A stretch of DNA of 64,000 nucleotides, from NCBI GenBank assembly GCA_034190945.1, contig CM067219.1:41986031-42050030 (forward strand), read 5' to 3'. Below, piece after piece: positions 43,985-55,084 of the stretch. The DNA is from Octodonta nipae (Eukaryota; Arthropoda; Insecta; Coleoptera; Chrysomelidae). A model generated the notes under the pieces. That model was not told the origin of the DNA. It searched no databases and saw only the letters and a program-made list of their open reading frames with translations. Both the position numbers and the translations under genes were made by a program. Within the stretch, counting starts at the first letter, position 1. Every line of letters begins with the position of its first letter.

Positions 43985-45391
43985 CTAACCATCTTTCTTT
44001 TTAACAAAGACAACTGGAGAAGCCCAAGGGCTGTTGGATGGTTCAATAACACCTTCTTCCTCCATCTCGCGGACTATCCTGTCGGCTTCTTCTCTTTTAG
44101 CAAGGGGTAGTCTTCTCGCCGACTGTCGAATAGGTTGGGCGTCCCCAGTATTAATTTTATGTTTTACCAGATCAGTTCGTCCTCTTTTGCCATTCCCTAC
44201 ATCGAAGATATCCTGGTAGTTTCTAACGATGTCCCTCAATTTTGCTTTCTGGTGTGGTTTCAAATTCTTAGACGAATCGGTGATGAGTCTTTCCAGTTCC
44301 TCAGATAATTTACCTGGTGGCATTTCTGCATGCTGTGTGCTTCTGACTACAGAGGAAACTGTTGAACAGTGGCCCAAAGTTGTTCCTTTCTTTAGCACAA
44401 CCGAGTAATGATTCAGGTTCATTACCCTTACTGGCACAATCTCCATGGCACGAAACAGAGTCTTCCCCAGTGCGATTCCTCTGCCTACGTTGCCGTCGTT
44501 AAGTTCGGGATCAAACATCATTACGGTTCCAGTTTTAACTTTCCCATCTAAGCAAGCATCTATAATGATTTCAGCTCTTTCCGGAACATTGACATCCTCT
44601 GCTAAGATGGCTCGCAGCACTATGTCATCTTTTCCTTGAAGCACAACTTCTTCGTCATTCACTCGCAGAATTTTGAAGTTTAACTGGAATCCCTTGGAGC
44701 TCACGACATCCATTCCAATGATTACTTCGTCTTCGATGTCTGCCACTAATGCTCGATGTAGGAAGGTTGTGTTTCCCAAGGTCATTTCAACCTCTATTTC
44801 ACCATGGACTTTCGCTGCTTCTCCTGTCGCTGTTCGCAGTTGCCATTTTGTTGGTTTTGTCATTGTCTCTAAAACAATGTTGGGCCTTATTACTGTTTTC
44901 GTCGCACCAGTATCCAGCAGCATTGCAAATTGCCTCCTATTAATACGGCCATCTACGAAGACACTGTTAATGTGGTTGCGTATCGAAGCGACATATGCGT
45001 TGGTAGTTGAATCTTGTTTGCTACAGGTCGACGATGATCCCTTTACATGTCCTACCTTACGACACTTGCGACATCTCACTAGTCTTTTTTCGGTAAGGAC
45101 TTCTTCTATTATCTTTCTTACAGAAGCTTCATCGTTTCCGCCATGTTTAGATTCTCCATCAACGATTCGGACTCTGGCTTGACCTCTGCAGGTATTTTTC
45201 GCAGCCTCGAATTCTAAAGCTCGAGCCAGTGCATCTACTAATTGAGTCGGTCGAGCCAGGGTCAATGCTTGTCTGGCTTCGTGGTCCCGAAGTCCATCCA
45301 AAAATGCTTGCACTGCTAACCTTTCTATTACATTTTCCGGTGTGGCTGGATAGGCAAGGCGAACCGGACGAGCAATGTCAGCTTCAAACAT
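43985..45391 (-). pseudogene. Macrodomain gypsy Gag C-terminus, zinc knuckle, protease and start of RT
   Basis: A 468-codon open stretch. It begins in Gag (ERLAVQAFLDGLRDHEARQA, then QLVDALARALEFEAAKN), then C-x2-C (VRCRKCRKVGHVKG, a CCHC knuckle). Next is an aspartic protease with the active-site FAMLLDTGATKTVIRP and the flap/second conserved block EDEVIIGMDVV. A long linker follows, then the RT entrance (RRLPLAKREEADRIVREMEE, IEPSNSPWASPVVFVKKKDG). The protease catalytic DTG is intact. It ends at a TAG just before the RT palm. Confidence 0.93.
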
Positions 45392-45648
45392 TCATTTGAT
45401 CTCAGTTCTAAATGTTTGACCAGTTGTTCGTAGTCTTCTTGCTCCGAGGTATTCAATGTTTGTAAGATATCTGTAGCATCCCCTCTTAGGGCGAGGGTTA
45501 ACGCTATTGCTTTTTCCTCTGCTGACCATCCGTTTAACTTTGCTGCAGCTTCGAATTGACGCCTATAGTTAGTCCATGATGATTTTCCATCAAATTGGGG
45601 AGGTTTCATTTTCTGTCTTGTCCCCTCGAGGCCAATTTTTGAATCCAC
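45328..45648 (-). pseudogene. Macrodomain gypsy Gag, middle part
   Basis: Gag capsid-like segment with MKPPQFDGKSSWTNYRRQFE, AAAKLNGWSAEEKAIALTLA and LRGDATDILQTL, the pattern of insect gypsy Gag capsids. It frameshifts into the 43985-45391 frame near 45385. Confidence 0.88.
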
Positions 45649-45717
45649 TACCTCTGTACTGCTTCTACTTTCGGTTTTTGATTATGTTTCTCCTCTTTGC
45701 ATTGTGACTACCTGTTC

Positions 45718-46197
45718 TTATATTTTGCTGATCTCACCCTCCATTATATGCTTTAGCAGCATTTCTGAATTTTTCTGAACCATGCTTTTCAAATTTTCTT
45801 CTAAGGATTCAGGATTTTCCTGTAATTTCTGTAGTTTATCTTCCAAAGACTTCGAATTTTCTAGTAATTTGTCTTCTAGGGTTTTAGAATTTTTTAGCAG
45901 TTTGTCTTCTAGGGCTTTAGAATTTTCCACTAGTTTATCTTCTAAAGTCTTGTCTTGTAAGGTTTCTTTTAAATTTTCCCTTAAATTTTCTTCCAATTTT
46001 TTTAATAGCATACTCATGTCTCCATTGCCAGAAACTTCAAACAAGTAAGTATCGGGATCGTTACCTTCATTTATTAGGGCATCTCGTAGCCGTTGCACTA
46101 ATTCACTTTTCTTTCCACTAATTTCTAAATCCCTTTCCTCAAGTTCTTTTTTTAAGTCCGTCACTTTCAATTGATCCAAATTCACGTTTCTAAACAT
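45718..46197 (-). pseudogene. Macrodomain gypsy Gag N-terminus with SAP domain and coiled coil
   Basis: 159 codons from the ATG at 46197. Residues about 8-45 (LDQLKVTDLKKELEERDLEI, then GKKSELVQRLRDAL) form a SAP domain, a two-helix DNA/chromatin-binding module. Residues about 66-140 are an imperfect heptad/undecad repeat (LEDKLVENSKA, LEDKLLKNSKT, LEDKLLENSKS, LEDKLQKLQEN) predicting a long coiled coil. This is upstream of the capsid part and separated from it by stops at 45650-45720. SAP-bearing Gags are known in some insect gypsy elements; the function is probably nucleic-acid or chromatin targeting (inference). Confidence 0.88.
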
Positions 46198-46239
46198 TGT
46201 CAGTCTATTGATTTTTCGCTTCTAAAGTTCCACAAATAC

Positions 46240-46257
46240 ACCGAACACCTGGCACCA
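46240..46257 (-). promoter_or_regulatory. Primer-binding site (tRNA)
   Basis: One base inside the 5' LTR the minus strand begins TGGTGCCAGGTGTTCGGT, i.e. the plus strand ends ...GGCACCA like a tRNA 3' end. This is the standard position for the minus-strand primer. The tRNA species was not determined. Confidence 0.75.
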
Positions 46258-46258
46258 C

Positions 46259-46632
46259 TATAATGTTTTTATGTTCACACTCGGGTTCAGTTCTTGGATT
46301 TATTTAAAAACACAGTCCAACTCACTCTAATTTATTTCCACTACTTTAACACAATTTATATTCACAGAAACTACTATTTACATTTTATCTTAACTATTCG
46401 ATAAGACCGTCGAAAACTGAATGCCTCCTATCGCCAGCTGTTTCTTATTTATATATTTATCTCGGAATTGTCTGGTACGTCCACGAACCATCGGGAAACT
46501 CTATCATGTTCTGGAAGCTTTAAGGGAATTCCCAGTAACGGCAGCGGTCCGCCTGTGAGAGACAAACATTTCGGGTTCCCAGAATTTATCGGAATAATGT
46601 CCCTTCCACGAATTGGTTGATGGCCGATTGCA

Positions 46633-46634
<2 letters not shown>
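46259..46634 (-). repeat. 5' LTR of macrodomain gypsy element (last ~30 bp missing)
   Basis: Colinear with 40421-40846 from TATAATGTTTTTATGTTCAC to GGTTGATGGCCGATTGCACC, then replaced by (AT)n at 46635. The final AGCTGTCGGATG... block present in the 3' LTR is absent. Confidence 0.92.

Positions 46635-46688
<54 letters not shown>
46635..46688. repeat. (AT)n microsatellite
   Basis: A 54-bp alternating AT run truncates the 5' LTR. Confidence 0.98.
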
Positions 46689-46692
<4 letters not shown>

Positions 46693-47400
46693 ACTGGTTA
46701 AATCTTATTTCACTATCGCTCTAACATGTCCTTCGGTTATTTTCATATCTAAAGCCCATTCTAGAGCTGCATGGTAAGTTCTTATGAAGAAGTTACCCCT
46801 ATTACGCCCATAAAGATATTTATAAAAATAGTTACTTTATTCTTGGTAGCGCAGTAATTCTTTTCTAATTTCAGAAACTCAGGGCTGTAGTATTCTGTCT
46901 TTTGCCCATCTGAAAGCTTGGTGCTAAGTGCAAGCCACTATTAAACCCACAGTATGAACAAAGACCCAGAAAACTTCAAAGCTCTTGTTTACCTTTTGAT
47001 ACTGGCCAATCACGTATAGATTCAACTTTGTCTTCAATAGTCCTTATCCTGGTCTTGGAAATAAATTGGCCGAGAACTCTACTTCCTTTCAGGCATGGAA
47101 CACTTGTTAGGGTTGATCAGATTGACATTCTTGATTTTGACAAATTCTTCCCCAATGTTCTTCAGATAATCTTCGATTTGTAACCCGAGGAATGTTGGGA
47201 AGATAAACAAAGAAGCCCTTCATATCAATCTAATTAAACGAATGCCAGGAGCTTTCAAATATGACACTTGTAATTTTCCCAAACTAAAAGTTATGGCAGT
47301 GAACAGGAAGTATTTTCTACGGGTGAGAAATGTCATCATTTTTTTTAAATCTAAGGTTGGCATCAAACTGGACTCGCTAGGGTAGCCCTGTGTCATCTAC
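46689..47400 (-). pseudogene. Gypsy RT/RNase H relic
   Basis: In minus sense, fragments such as KYLYGRNRGNFFIRTYHAA and EWALDMK (RNase H) near 46740-46830, and RT-connection pieces near 46970-47170, show an eroded Ty3/gypsy pol. No long frame remains. It resembles gypsy 1/2 rather than the adjoining macrodomain element. Confidence 0.6.
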
Positions 47401-47429
47401 TCATCCTACTACCGCCGGATATTCCTTAA

Positions 47430-47720
47430 TATATTACACGTTAAAAAACTATACACATCCATAAGAGGTTTTTGAAAAATCGACCAATATGTTAGTTACA
47501 TTGGGCGATTTCCATGCACGCATATGTTCATTCACAAATTTCATCACTTTACCAATAGAATTCTTTTCCCAAATTTGAAGTTTCACCAATCTAGATATAT
47601 ACTTTATTAAACAAGAACATATTCACTCAAAACGGTTCAAAACATCCTCCTTTTATGAAGTCGGTTAAAAATACGCGACGAATTGATAACCTACTCATTT
47701 TTGGAAGGCGGTTAAAAATG
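47430..47720. repeat. AACCGACTTC-type dispersed repeat, copy D (inverted)
   Basis: Reads in the opposite orientation to copy C: GACCAATATGTTAGTT, ATGCACGCATATGTTCATTC, CACTTTACCAATAGAATTCT, then TTTTATGAAGTCGGTTAAAA. The terminus is present twice (also TTTTTGGAAGGCGGTTAAAA). It lies about 190 bp upstream of receptor exon 4. Confidence 0.75.
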
Positions 47721-47906
47721 GCAACGCTGACCTCTCTCGCGTATCAAGTTTTTGGAGAAAATTTGAAAAAATGTGTTAAGTCACTAAACACAATTTTAAA
47801 AAATGCTTTACTTCCAAATGAAACTTATTATTATGGCGCTTATACAACTTTTATAAAAGCGTTAAAAAATAAACCATGCTAATATAAATATTACCTTATT
47901 TTGCAG

Positions 47907-48060
47907 ATTCAGGAATTGTTGAATTTTTTGTTCCGACTGGTCTTGCATTGTGTTTCAGCATGATAAGTATATGTATCTCAACCTATTTTATTAAACGGAA
48001 CAATTCTCTTTATGGCTGCCACCATCTTTGGTTAGAAAAAAGGGGTAAATTCCAGTACAT
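47907..48060 (+). CDS. Methuselah-like GPCR, TM5 exon
   Basis: A 154-bp exon between TTTTGCAG (to 47906) and GTAAGTGT (48061). With the A from exon 3 it reads N-S-G-I-V-E-F-F-V-P-T, then GLALCFSMISICISTYFIKR (TM5), then a basic loop NNSLYGCHHLWLEKRGKFQY (intracellular loop 3). It ends in phase 2 (AT), completed by G of exon 5. No frame errors. The 5' flank is a dispersed repeat and the 3' flank the 11.2-kb intron 4 packed with elements. Confidence 0.85.
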
Positions 48061-49497
48061 GTAAGTGTATTTTTTAAATTTTAAAAACATTCCTTCACTA
48101 TGGTAAGTACCAAACTTTCAAAAGTAGGTACAAAACAAATCGTCCTTTCTCATTTGTAGAGTGAAGTGATTTATGGAAGAGCGGAGATAATCGGGCACAC
48201 TTTCTCGAACCCCACCCAATTCATGAATCGGATGTCACACGATTTCTACGTACAGACGCCCCCTAACAGAACCCGAATCGAATGTCATCAAAATGGTGCC
48301 GGATAAACTTGTTTTACTTAACTTTTACTTAAAGCTCGGTTTCATTATGCCCCGGCCGCTGCTACTCGCAGTGCCGGCATCCGGCCGCAATTATTGCTGC
48401 GATAGGAGTGTTTAGATACTGCTTTCTTACTCACTTAAGAAGTAGGGTGTTTACATTATCGCTCTGTTCAGTTCTATGCACAGATCATACAAAGAGATGC
48501 TTCTATGCTCACTTCGTCATAATGTAGCGATGTATTTATGGACCACGCGCACTAAATCAACTCAGAGTCGGATCAGCACGGCAAATTCGGCATGTTTTGC
48601 TATACATGAAATTAAATGGGTCCCATCTCTGTATGATCTGTGCCCGCTGATTCCGTTCAGTCGACTCGAACCGGTCGGATCGACTCAGCATTGGCTGCGA
48701 ATGATAGAAGAGGCAAAAATTGCCGAACTATCCGACGGTTTTCAGCTATTTAGGTATGTCGTAGCCTTTCACGATTTGTGATTTAATCAAAAATGCACGG
48801 GATATTTTGTTTTGTCCTCAGACTATCTTGACAATATCCCTAAGGAGAATACTTGATTGAGGTTGCAAAAAAAAATCAGGAACTTCTGTCAATGAAGATA
48901 TATTAGACCAAAAAAGTAAAATTAGAAATTTATTTTCAAGCAAAAAATAATTAATTAAAATTTGCAATATGTCTGAAAAAGCTTCTCACGAATTACATTT
49001 ATACCATATTTAATAGAGTACAGGTAAAATAAGAAATATTTATTTTATTGAAATAGTACTTGCAAATTGAAATACAGTACAAGATTTCAGAATCAGAATT
49101 TTGATTGGAATTAAACATTATGTCTAAGTTTAGAGTTATATCCCAATAATTAATTAATAAAATGTAGGGTAAAATAATAAATAAAGAATAAATTATGATA
49201 AGTATTTCAATTTACTACTAAGATTGTAGAAGTTAAACTTCATTTAAATATCTCCAGTATTGTTTTTTTCTCGCTGCCAGCCCACACTTCCTTGGTTCGA
49301 AACAAAATATTGTTTAAATTGTTTCCGTGCCGATCGTACCGTTCCGAGTCGATCGGTCTGAGTCGATTCAGTGCGTGGAAGCAAACCCCAGCAAACCTCT
49401 GATTTCTGCCAACACAAATCCAGCGAATAATGTTTAAATTAGATTTTTGACATTTTTTAAATGTATGATATTTTTAGCATTTATATATATATATATA
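48061..49497. other. Start of receptor intron 4
   Basis: No gene recognised. 48180-48720 and 49300-49420 are less AT-rich and share GACTC/CGATCGG-like words (e.g. TCGACTCGAACCGGTCGGAT and GAGTCGATCGGTCTGAGTCG), perhaps remnants of one small element with inverted ends. The open stretch 48476-48781 has no domain. Confidence 0.4.
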
Positions 49498-51694
49498 CAA
49501 GGTGTTAACGGTTTGAGTGCAAAGATTTTGAAGAACAATACTTCAGGCAAAAACAAATCAAAAAGCTTTATAACATTTTCTAAAATAAACTATAGTTTTG
49601 CCAAAAAGAACACATAAAGTTAGATTTTATGTAGCCCTTGCTACAGTGAATAATACAATAATTTCGATTTCAAAATGTCGGTAAATCTAAATATGTAAAT
49701 ACTCAATAGCTTATACATCTTTAATAGCCACATGTAAAAATGAAAATTGATTATTTAAACTCGAAATATGCTTTTATAATTTAGTGTAAGTTTCTCCGAA
49801 TAGATATGGCAACGTGGCATACAGACCAACTTATTTACTACATTTTTTACTTTAACGACGGCTGAGAGTTACGATTGTTTTTTGCGATTTCGATTCTTGT
49901 AAATAAGAATAGATAAACGGTAAAGTGATTTGAATGATATCTATTTGATGTAGACTTCGTGGTTTGCTTTCCATTTAATATATTTTTTAAATAAATAAAA
50001 TCGGTTGTGATTAGTGTGTAAGTTCGAAAATTAAGAATAGTGCGACAGTATTTATTTGTGATAAATAATGGCCGATTATACAATTAGGGAAAGACATGAC
50101 ATGCTCTTAATTTATGGGGAAAGCAAACGTAATTGCAAAATAGCAAGAATGTTATACAGGGAAAGGTTTCCAAACAGACGCCTGCCCAATGCTAGGACAT
50201 TCGTAGCTGTTTCGCAGAGGCTTCTGGAAACAGGTAGTGTAATACCACAAATAAACAATCGCGGACCACAGCGACATAATCGTATCTTAGCTGCTGAGGA
50301 TCAAATACTAGACCTTATCGACATCAACCCATATCGTAGCACACGGAGTATTGGAAGTGAGCTGCAAATTTCTCACACTGTTGTTCATAGAACATTACGG
50401 GAACAATTGCTCTATCCATATCACATGCAGCGGGTTCAAGGGCTTTTAATTGATGATTTTCAACCAAGACTCAATTTCTGTCGTTGGTTCCTCAGAAAAC
50501 ATCGACAATTTCCTAATTTTGTGAACAATATTTTAACAACAGATGAAGCAAGTTTTAATAGGAATGGTATAATAAATTTTCATAATACGCATTCGTGGTC
50601 TGAGGTAAATCCGCACGAAATACGCCAGTCAGTATTTCAACACCAATTCTCAGTTAACGTGTGGGCTGGAATAGTTGGTGAATACTTGGTTGGGCCATTT
50701 ATACTGCCTGCACGTTTGACCGGTGAGAATTACCTTTATTTTTTGAACAACACGCTACCAGATTTGTTAGATGAAGTGAACCTACAAACACGTTCCAATA
50801 TGTGGTACTTACATGACGGAGCACCTGCCCACGCAAGTCATCTAGTTGTCGACTTCTTAAATAGAACATTTCCCCGTCGTTGGATTGGTCGAAACGGACA
50901 TATACGTTGGCCAGCAAGATCTCCTGATCTCAATCCTTTAGATTTCTACTTATGGGGACACATGAAAAGTAAGGTTTACACGACTCCAGTTATTGACGAG
51001 AATGACCTTGACAACGCATTTTTGACGCTGCTGACGAAATCCGAAATATTCCAGGAATTTTTTCTCGCCTTCGTGAAAATTGGATTAAACGGTGTCGTGC
51101 TTGTGTCGATAGTAATGGTGGGCATTTTGAACATTTGCTGTGAATAATCCGTTATTTTAACTCAGTTCTATCATTATAATAAATTCGGTAAGTAGGATTA
51201 CATATTTACTTGTCTAATATAAATAATATTAATTAAATCAGTAATAATGACTCTTCGAATAATTTAACTGGTAAAAAACTACATATACAGATCTCTTGAG
51301 TTGCATATCATATTTACCCAACTTTGTATAATTGCATAAAAGAAACCGCCAAATACAAATTCTAATTGCAATACCTTGTATTAAAAACGCAAATATTTTC
51401 AACAAAATATTTCATACACTTTTATTTAATTCTAAGGTCAATGTCATCAGTCAATACAAAAACACAGGTGTTTATTTTTTTGTCGGCGTAGTCATTCCTT
51501 TATTATTCGCGCTAAGAGTGAATCTGCTTCGAACGCGAGCGACGTTGCCGGATTGACAATAATTTACTTAATATGTTTTAGGGATTTTCTGGGTTATTAA
51601 GGCCTACTGACCATAGTGGTATAAGAGTTTTTTGTTTAATTTGGTGTATACTACCTCCAAATAAAATATATGCACTCAAACTATTTACACCCTG
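49498..51694 (+). mobile_element. Mariner-type DD41D transposon, complete ends
   Basis: 2197 bp with imperfect 24-bp terminal inverted repeats (CAAGGTGTTAACGGTTTGAG and, inverted, CAGGGTGTAAATAGTTTGAG, both continuing TGCA). It is flanked by TA on both sides inside short (TA)n runs. TA duplication is the rule for IS630/Tc1/mariner elements; because the flanks are TA-rich the duplication itself is not proof. It encodes the transposase at 50068-51143. Confidence 0.9.
50068..51143 (+). pseudogene. DD41D mariner transposase (one frameshift)
   Basis: From the ATG 50068 the protein begins MADYTIRERHDMLLIYGESK with an N-terminal helix-turn-helix region. The catalytic triad is D159 (TTDEASF), D250 (LHDGAPAH) and D292 (SPDLNPLDFYLWGH), with 41 residues between the second and third Asp: the DD41D signature. 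It catalyses cut-and-paste excision and insertion at TA. The ORF stays open to 51147, but the natural C-terminus (ADEIRNIPGIFSRLRENWIK, then GGHFEHLL) is in the next frame from about 51030 and ends at 51143. So one indel near 51025-51035 disrupts the last 35 residues; otherwise the copy looks intact and young. Confidence 0.93.
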
Positions 51695-51714
51695 TATATA
51701 TATATATGGACAAG

Positions 51715-51867
51715 GCTAGGTTCCGGGTGAGAACCGCATCTGAATTTGAATTTATTATATACTCGACGTTTCGACTCCTGCTTTGGAGCCATTATCAAGA
51801 GACAAAAGTGAAAAAGAGTTTCAGAGTCTAGATCGTACTCGGGGCCTCAATCTGCCTACTCCCCAAG
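51715..51867 (-). mobile_element. PLE family II tail fragment
   Basis: About 150 bp nearly identical to 22490-22636 (GCTAGGTTCCGGGTGAGAAC ... GGCCTCAATCTGCCTACTCC), the non-coding end of PLE family II. As in the first copy it abuts a (TA)n run on the 3' side (minus sense), here shared with the mariner flank. Confidence 0.88.
51762..51803 (-). ncRNA. Hammerhead-like motif in PLE II fragment
   Basis: Same motif as 22531-22572: TTGATAATGGCTCC, loop, GGAGTCGAAACGTCGAG in minus sense. Confidence 0.4.
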
Positions 51868-52123
51868 ATTGAATGATATATTTTTGGAATAAAATAAAAT
51901 GCGGTAATTGTGATGAGTAGTTTAGGAGAACTGTCAAATTAATATAAGAATATAATTATTTATCTATTTCTTTGTTGAAAATAGTATCATGTTTATATTA
52001 CTTTCTACTTACTAAGGAAACTGATATAAAATAATAAAAATATGAGTTTAGTTGCATAGCTTTAGTGTATATTTATTTTTCTCTTTAGTTTATATTTATA
52101 ATTGAATAAAAATGTTAATTAAT
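51868..52123. other. AT-rich intronic stretch
   Basis: No feature recognised. Confidence 0.4.
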
Positions 52124-52146
52124 AAAATGATAATGATAATAATAAG
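52124..52146. repeat. Degenerate TAA repeat at LINE 5' junction
   Basis: ATAAAATGATAATGATAATA followed by ATAAG directly precedes the R4-like LINE. Confidence 0.85.
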
Positions 52147-54450
52147 AACCACAACCCGTGTGGTGTCAGGGTTAGAATAGCACCATGGTATCTACCGCCT
52201 GTCGTATGAGGCGACTAAACGGGCAGCTGTGCGCTGACCTACGACCTAGCCTTCCTCCCTTCCCCAAAACCCGCACGGGATGATCTGGTTTAAATTTCAT
52301 CTGGGAACTGACAACCCCACGGTTCCGAATTACCCGGGTCACCAGGGTCAATTGGTGGCACCACCCATGAAATGGAGCTACGGAGTAGAGGTCTCGGAAA
52401 AGAGCCGCTGCCTGGGGATCGCCAGGGCATTTCTGGAGCCGGCGCTGGACATGACAGCATGCGGGACGTCGGTGGCAGGGTGCTGAGGAGGCGGGCCCCT
52501 GTCGTCCAAAGAGCTACAGCCCAAGAACCACAACAACATTTACCAATACAGTCACAGCAACAACGTGACCATCACCAACGGACTCAAACGAGAACGAGAA
52601 CTTCACCCGCAGAAAGTGTTGCGCAGGATCAACAGCCAGCGCTCACTCAAGCGGGACTGATAAGACAGCGCATGAAATGGACTAGCGCCATGAATAAATT
52701 TATAATGCGCACTTTTTACAGAGTGACTAACCTTAGCCAGGACAAGACTAGATATCGCCAAATACTACATCAAGAGTTCTGTCGTGAGTACCCAGAGCTT
52801 CAAGTTACCGAACAGAGAGTCGCAGATCAATATCGTGTCATCTTGAGAAATGGCCTTATTTCGCCTGATCAACTGGACGAAATAAAGAGCGAAGTTGAGC
52901 GCGAATTATTTGGCGAAATACAACAGATCCAGAGCCTGAAACACCTTTGGCGCAAAGAGCGGACGAGATTCAAGAACTTCAACAAGAACAGCCAGCCAAC
53001 GCTGACCTGCTTGAGAAAATCCAATCAGAAATGGAAAGAGCTCTTATAGAGTATAGTGGAACAGATCCATTGATTAGACCAACTCTTCCCAAACTAAGAT
53101 CTTCTAAGAAACTGGGTATCGTCTTGCAGGCTATGAACAAATTTATCTTGCCACACTATGTTTTAGGTGTTAATACTTTAGAGTCGCTAAACACAATCAT
53201 CTACTGTGCTGCAATTTCCATCTGCAGAACAATTGGAGTCGCAATAAGACCAAAGCAAGACCCTCCCCAATTTAGAATACCAAAGAAGCAAGGAAGGCTA
53301 GAAGGGAAAATTAATTCTCTTCGGAAAGATATTGGAAGACTGACCGAGTACCAACGAGGGGTCAGGAACAACAGAATAGAAAGACTTGTCAAGACAATCA
53401 TGGACAATAACCGAATACACTCCCAGTGGGATGGAGAAAACATCACATCTCAGCAGTGTCTGGATAGTCTACGACAAAAGCTTTCCGTCGATTGAGCAGG
53501 TACAAAACCAGTAACCAACGGAAACTAGACAACGCACTATTCCGAAAATCAGAAAAAGGGTTTTATAGAAATCTCAACAACATCAATAATAATGAAACCT
53601 CTAGTTATCCCAATAAAACGGCGATCGAGTAGTTCTGGAAAACACAACTTTCCACAACAGTTTCCCATAACTCCAGAGCGAGCTGGATTAATGAGGAGGA
53701 GGCTGCATTTCAGAATTGTGATAAGATGCAACACCAACCATTTACAACGGAAGACACGTCCAACATAATGAAACACCTTCATAACTGAAAAGCACCAGGA
53801 CCAGATGGTGTGCAGAATTACTGGATAAAGAAACTTTACGCCACCCACGATAAATTAACAGTACTCATTAATGACATAATTATCCATCCACACAAGATGC
53901 CTAGTTTCCTTGCGCAAGGTGCTACATACCTCTTACCAAAGGATAACCTATGTACACAGGACCCAGCAAAGTACAGACCAATCACTTGCCTCCCAACCTT
54001 ATACAAACTTATAACGTCGTGCATTAATCATCGCCTTTTCAGACATTGTGAGCTAAACAACATAATTACCGAACAACAAAAGGGATGCGCGAAAAACTCG
54101 ATGGGGTGCAAAGAACAACTAATAATTGATTCCGTTGTCTGCAATCAAGCCCACGCCAAACGACGAAATCTCTACATGGCATATGTGGACTACAAAAAGG
54201 CCTTTGATTCAGTTCCACATGATTGGCTTGTTAAGGTACTGAAACTCTATAAAGTAAATAATTGTATTATAAACTTTTTAGAATATGCCATGTCCACCTG
54301 GCAAACCAAAATCTCACTGAATGAAGTCAACTGTTCGATACAAACTGACCCCATTCGAATCAAAAGGGGTATATTCCAGGGAGACTCTCTTAGCCCGCTG
54401 TGGTTCTGCCTTGTCATGAACCCTCTCTCAAACAAACTTAACTAATAATT
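52147..54450 (+). mobile_element. R4/Dong-like LINE, copy 1 (5' end present, 3' part missing)
   Basis: It begins at the TAA run with AACCACAACCCGTGTGG and a leader (CCTGTCGTATGAGGCGACTA, then CGCACGGGATG) shared with copy 2 at 61372. The coding part runs to the RT palm and stops before the YxDD region near 54450, where gypsy sequence begins. Insertion into TAA repeats is known for Dong (R4 clade). Confidence 0.75.
52372..54445 (+). pseudogene. R4/Dong-like LINE polyprotein (N-terminal region and RT palm)
   Basis: Frames at 52372-53049, 52947-53495 and 53810-54445 together read as one LINE protein. There is an N-terminal region with glutamine/arginine-rich linker and WTSAMNKFIMRTFYRVTNLS, then a region ending RLEGKINSLRKDIGRLTEYQ. 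RT follows: GATYLLPKDN, YRPITCLPTLYKLITSCINH, QQKGCAKNSMGCKEQLIIDS, YVDYKKAFDSVPHDWLVKVL (first catalytic Asp) and IKRGIFQGDSLSPLWFCLVM (motif B). Frameshifts lie near 52950 and 53500-53800. The motif with the paired aspartates, the zinc region and the restriction-like endonuclease are absent. Confidence 0.82.
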
Positions 54451-54489
54451 TGGGTTCAGTCTCAAACACATGAACGTACAAGCATTAAA

Positions 54490-55080
54490 GATAAACCTTC
54501 CCGGATGGATAGTGTTTTGGGGGCTGGTGGAGGGTCAGTCAGCATTCGCCCCCTTATGCTAACTGGCTGACGGCCCCTGGACATGTGGCTACTCTGTTTG
54601 TTACCCCTGGTCGGTGATCATTCGATATCAGGTAGCCTCACTCGAATATCACGTTGAAAGTGCCCTGTTCGTCCATAACGGTAACATGCTCATCTGGTAT
54701 CAGTTCTCTGTGACTGTTCTAATAGTTTGTTCATACCAGCCAATAATGAAGGAAGTGCCAGAGTCACCTGACACTTCCTGGTTGAAGGAAACTGCTCGGA
54801 CCCTCGGCTTGACCATGTTTATGACGGCCTCTACTTCTAACGCCCGAAGTAAAGCTTCATTACTTTTCTTGACGCCACTTAGTATTAGATTTCGTTGTAC
54901 TTCCACATCTCTGATGCCGTTTATGAAACTGGTCTTTCGTTTCCTCTGGCAGGTCTGGGTAGGACAAGTGTACTAACCGTCTTATCTCTGCTTCGAATTC
55001 TTGGAGGCTTTCACCGGTTTCCACAAATCAAATTGCGATTTTAGCTTCACTTAATCCTTTACTTCTGATCACCAAATTTG
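54490..55080 (-). pseudogene. Gypsy Gag/protease relic
   Basis: At 54498-54570 the sequence repeats gypsy 1's protease start (CCCGGATGGATA, then GTCAGCATTCGCCCCCTTAT). At 54650-54990 the minus strand gives a Gag C-terminus: SFINGIRDVEVQRNLILSGV, then NEALLRALEVEAVINMVKPR. It is joined directly to the truncated R4-like RT. No longer frame remains. Confidence 0.7.
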
Positions 55081-55084
55081 TTAT

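Larger units (their letters stand above)
40421..46634 (-). mobile_element. Ty3/gypsy retrotransposon with macrodomain ORF (nearly complete)
   Basis: The element carries, in minus-sense order, 5' LTR (46259-46634, end cut by an AT microsatellite), primer-binding site, Gag with SAP domain, protease, RT, RNase H, integrase, an additional macrodomain/CCCH ORF, polypurine tract and 3' LTR (40421-40846). The two LTRs are highly similar, pointing to a fairly recent insertion, yet each coding part has at least one stop or frameshift. ATAT borders the left end; on the right the flank is (AT)n. Confidence 0.93.

Noticed and set aside
44673..45182. 169-codon plus-strand ORF
   Set aside because: Antisense shadow of the gypsy protease/gag frame.
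46240..46257. tRNA 3' end
   Set aside because: The ...GGCACCA ending next to an LTR is a primer-binding site; no cloverleaf is present.
48476..48781. 101-codon plus-strand ORF
   Set aside because: No domain, no splice context, lies in intron 4 in a region of probable element remnants.
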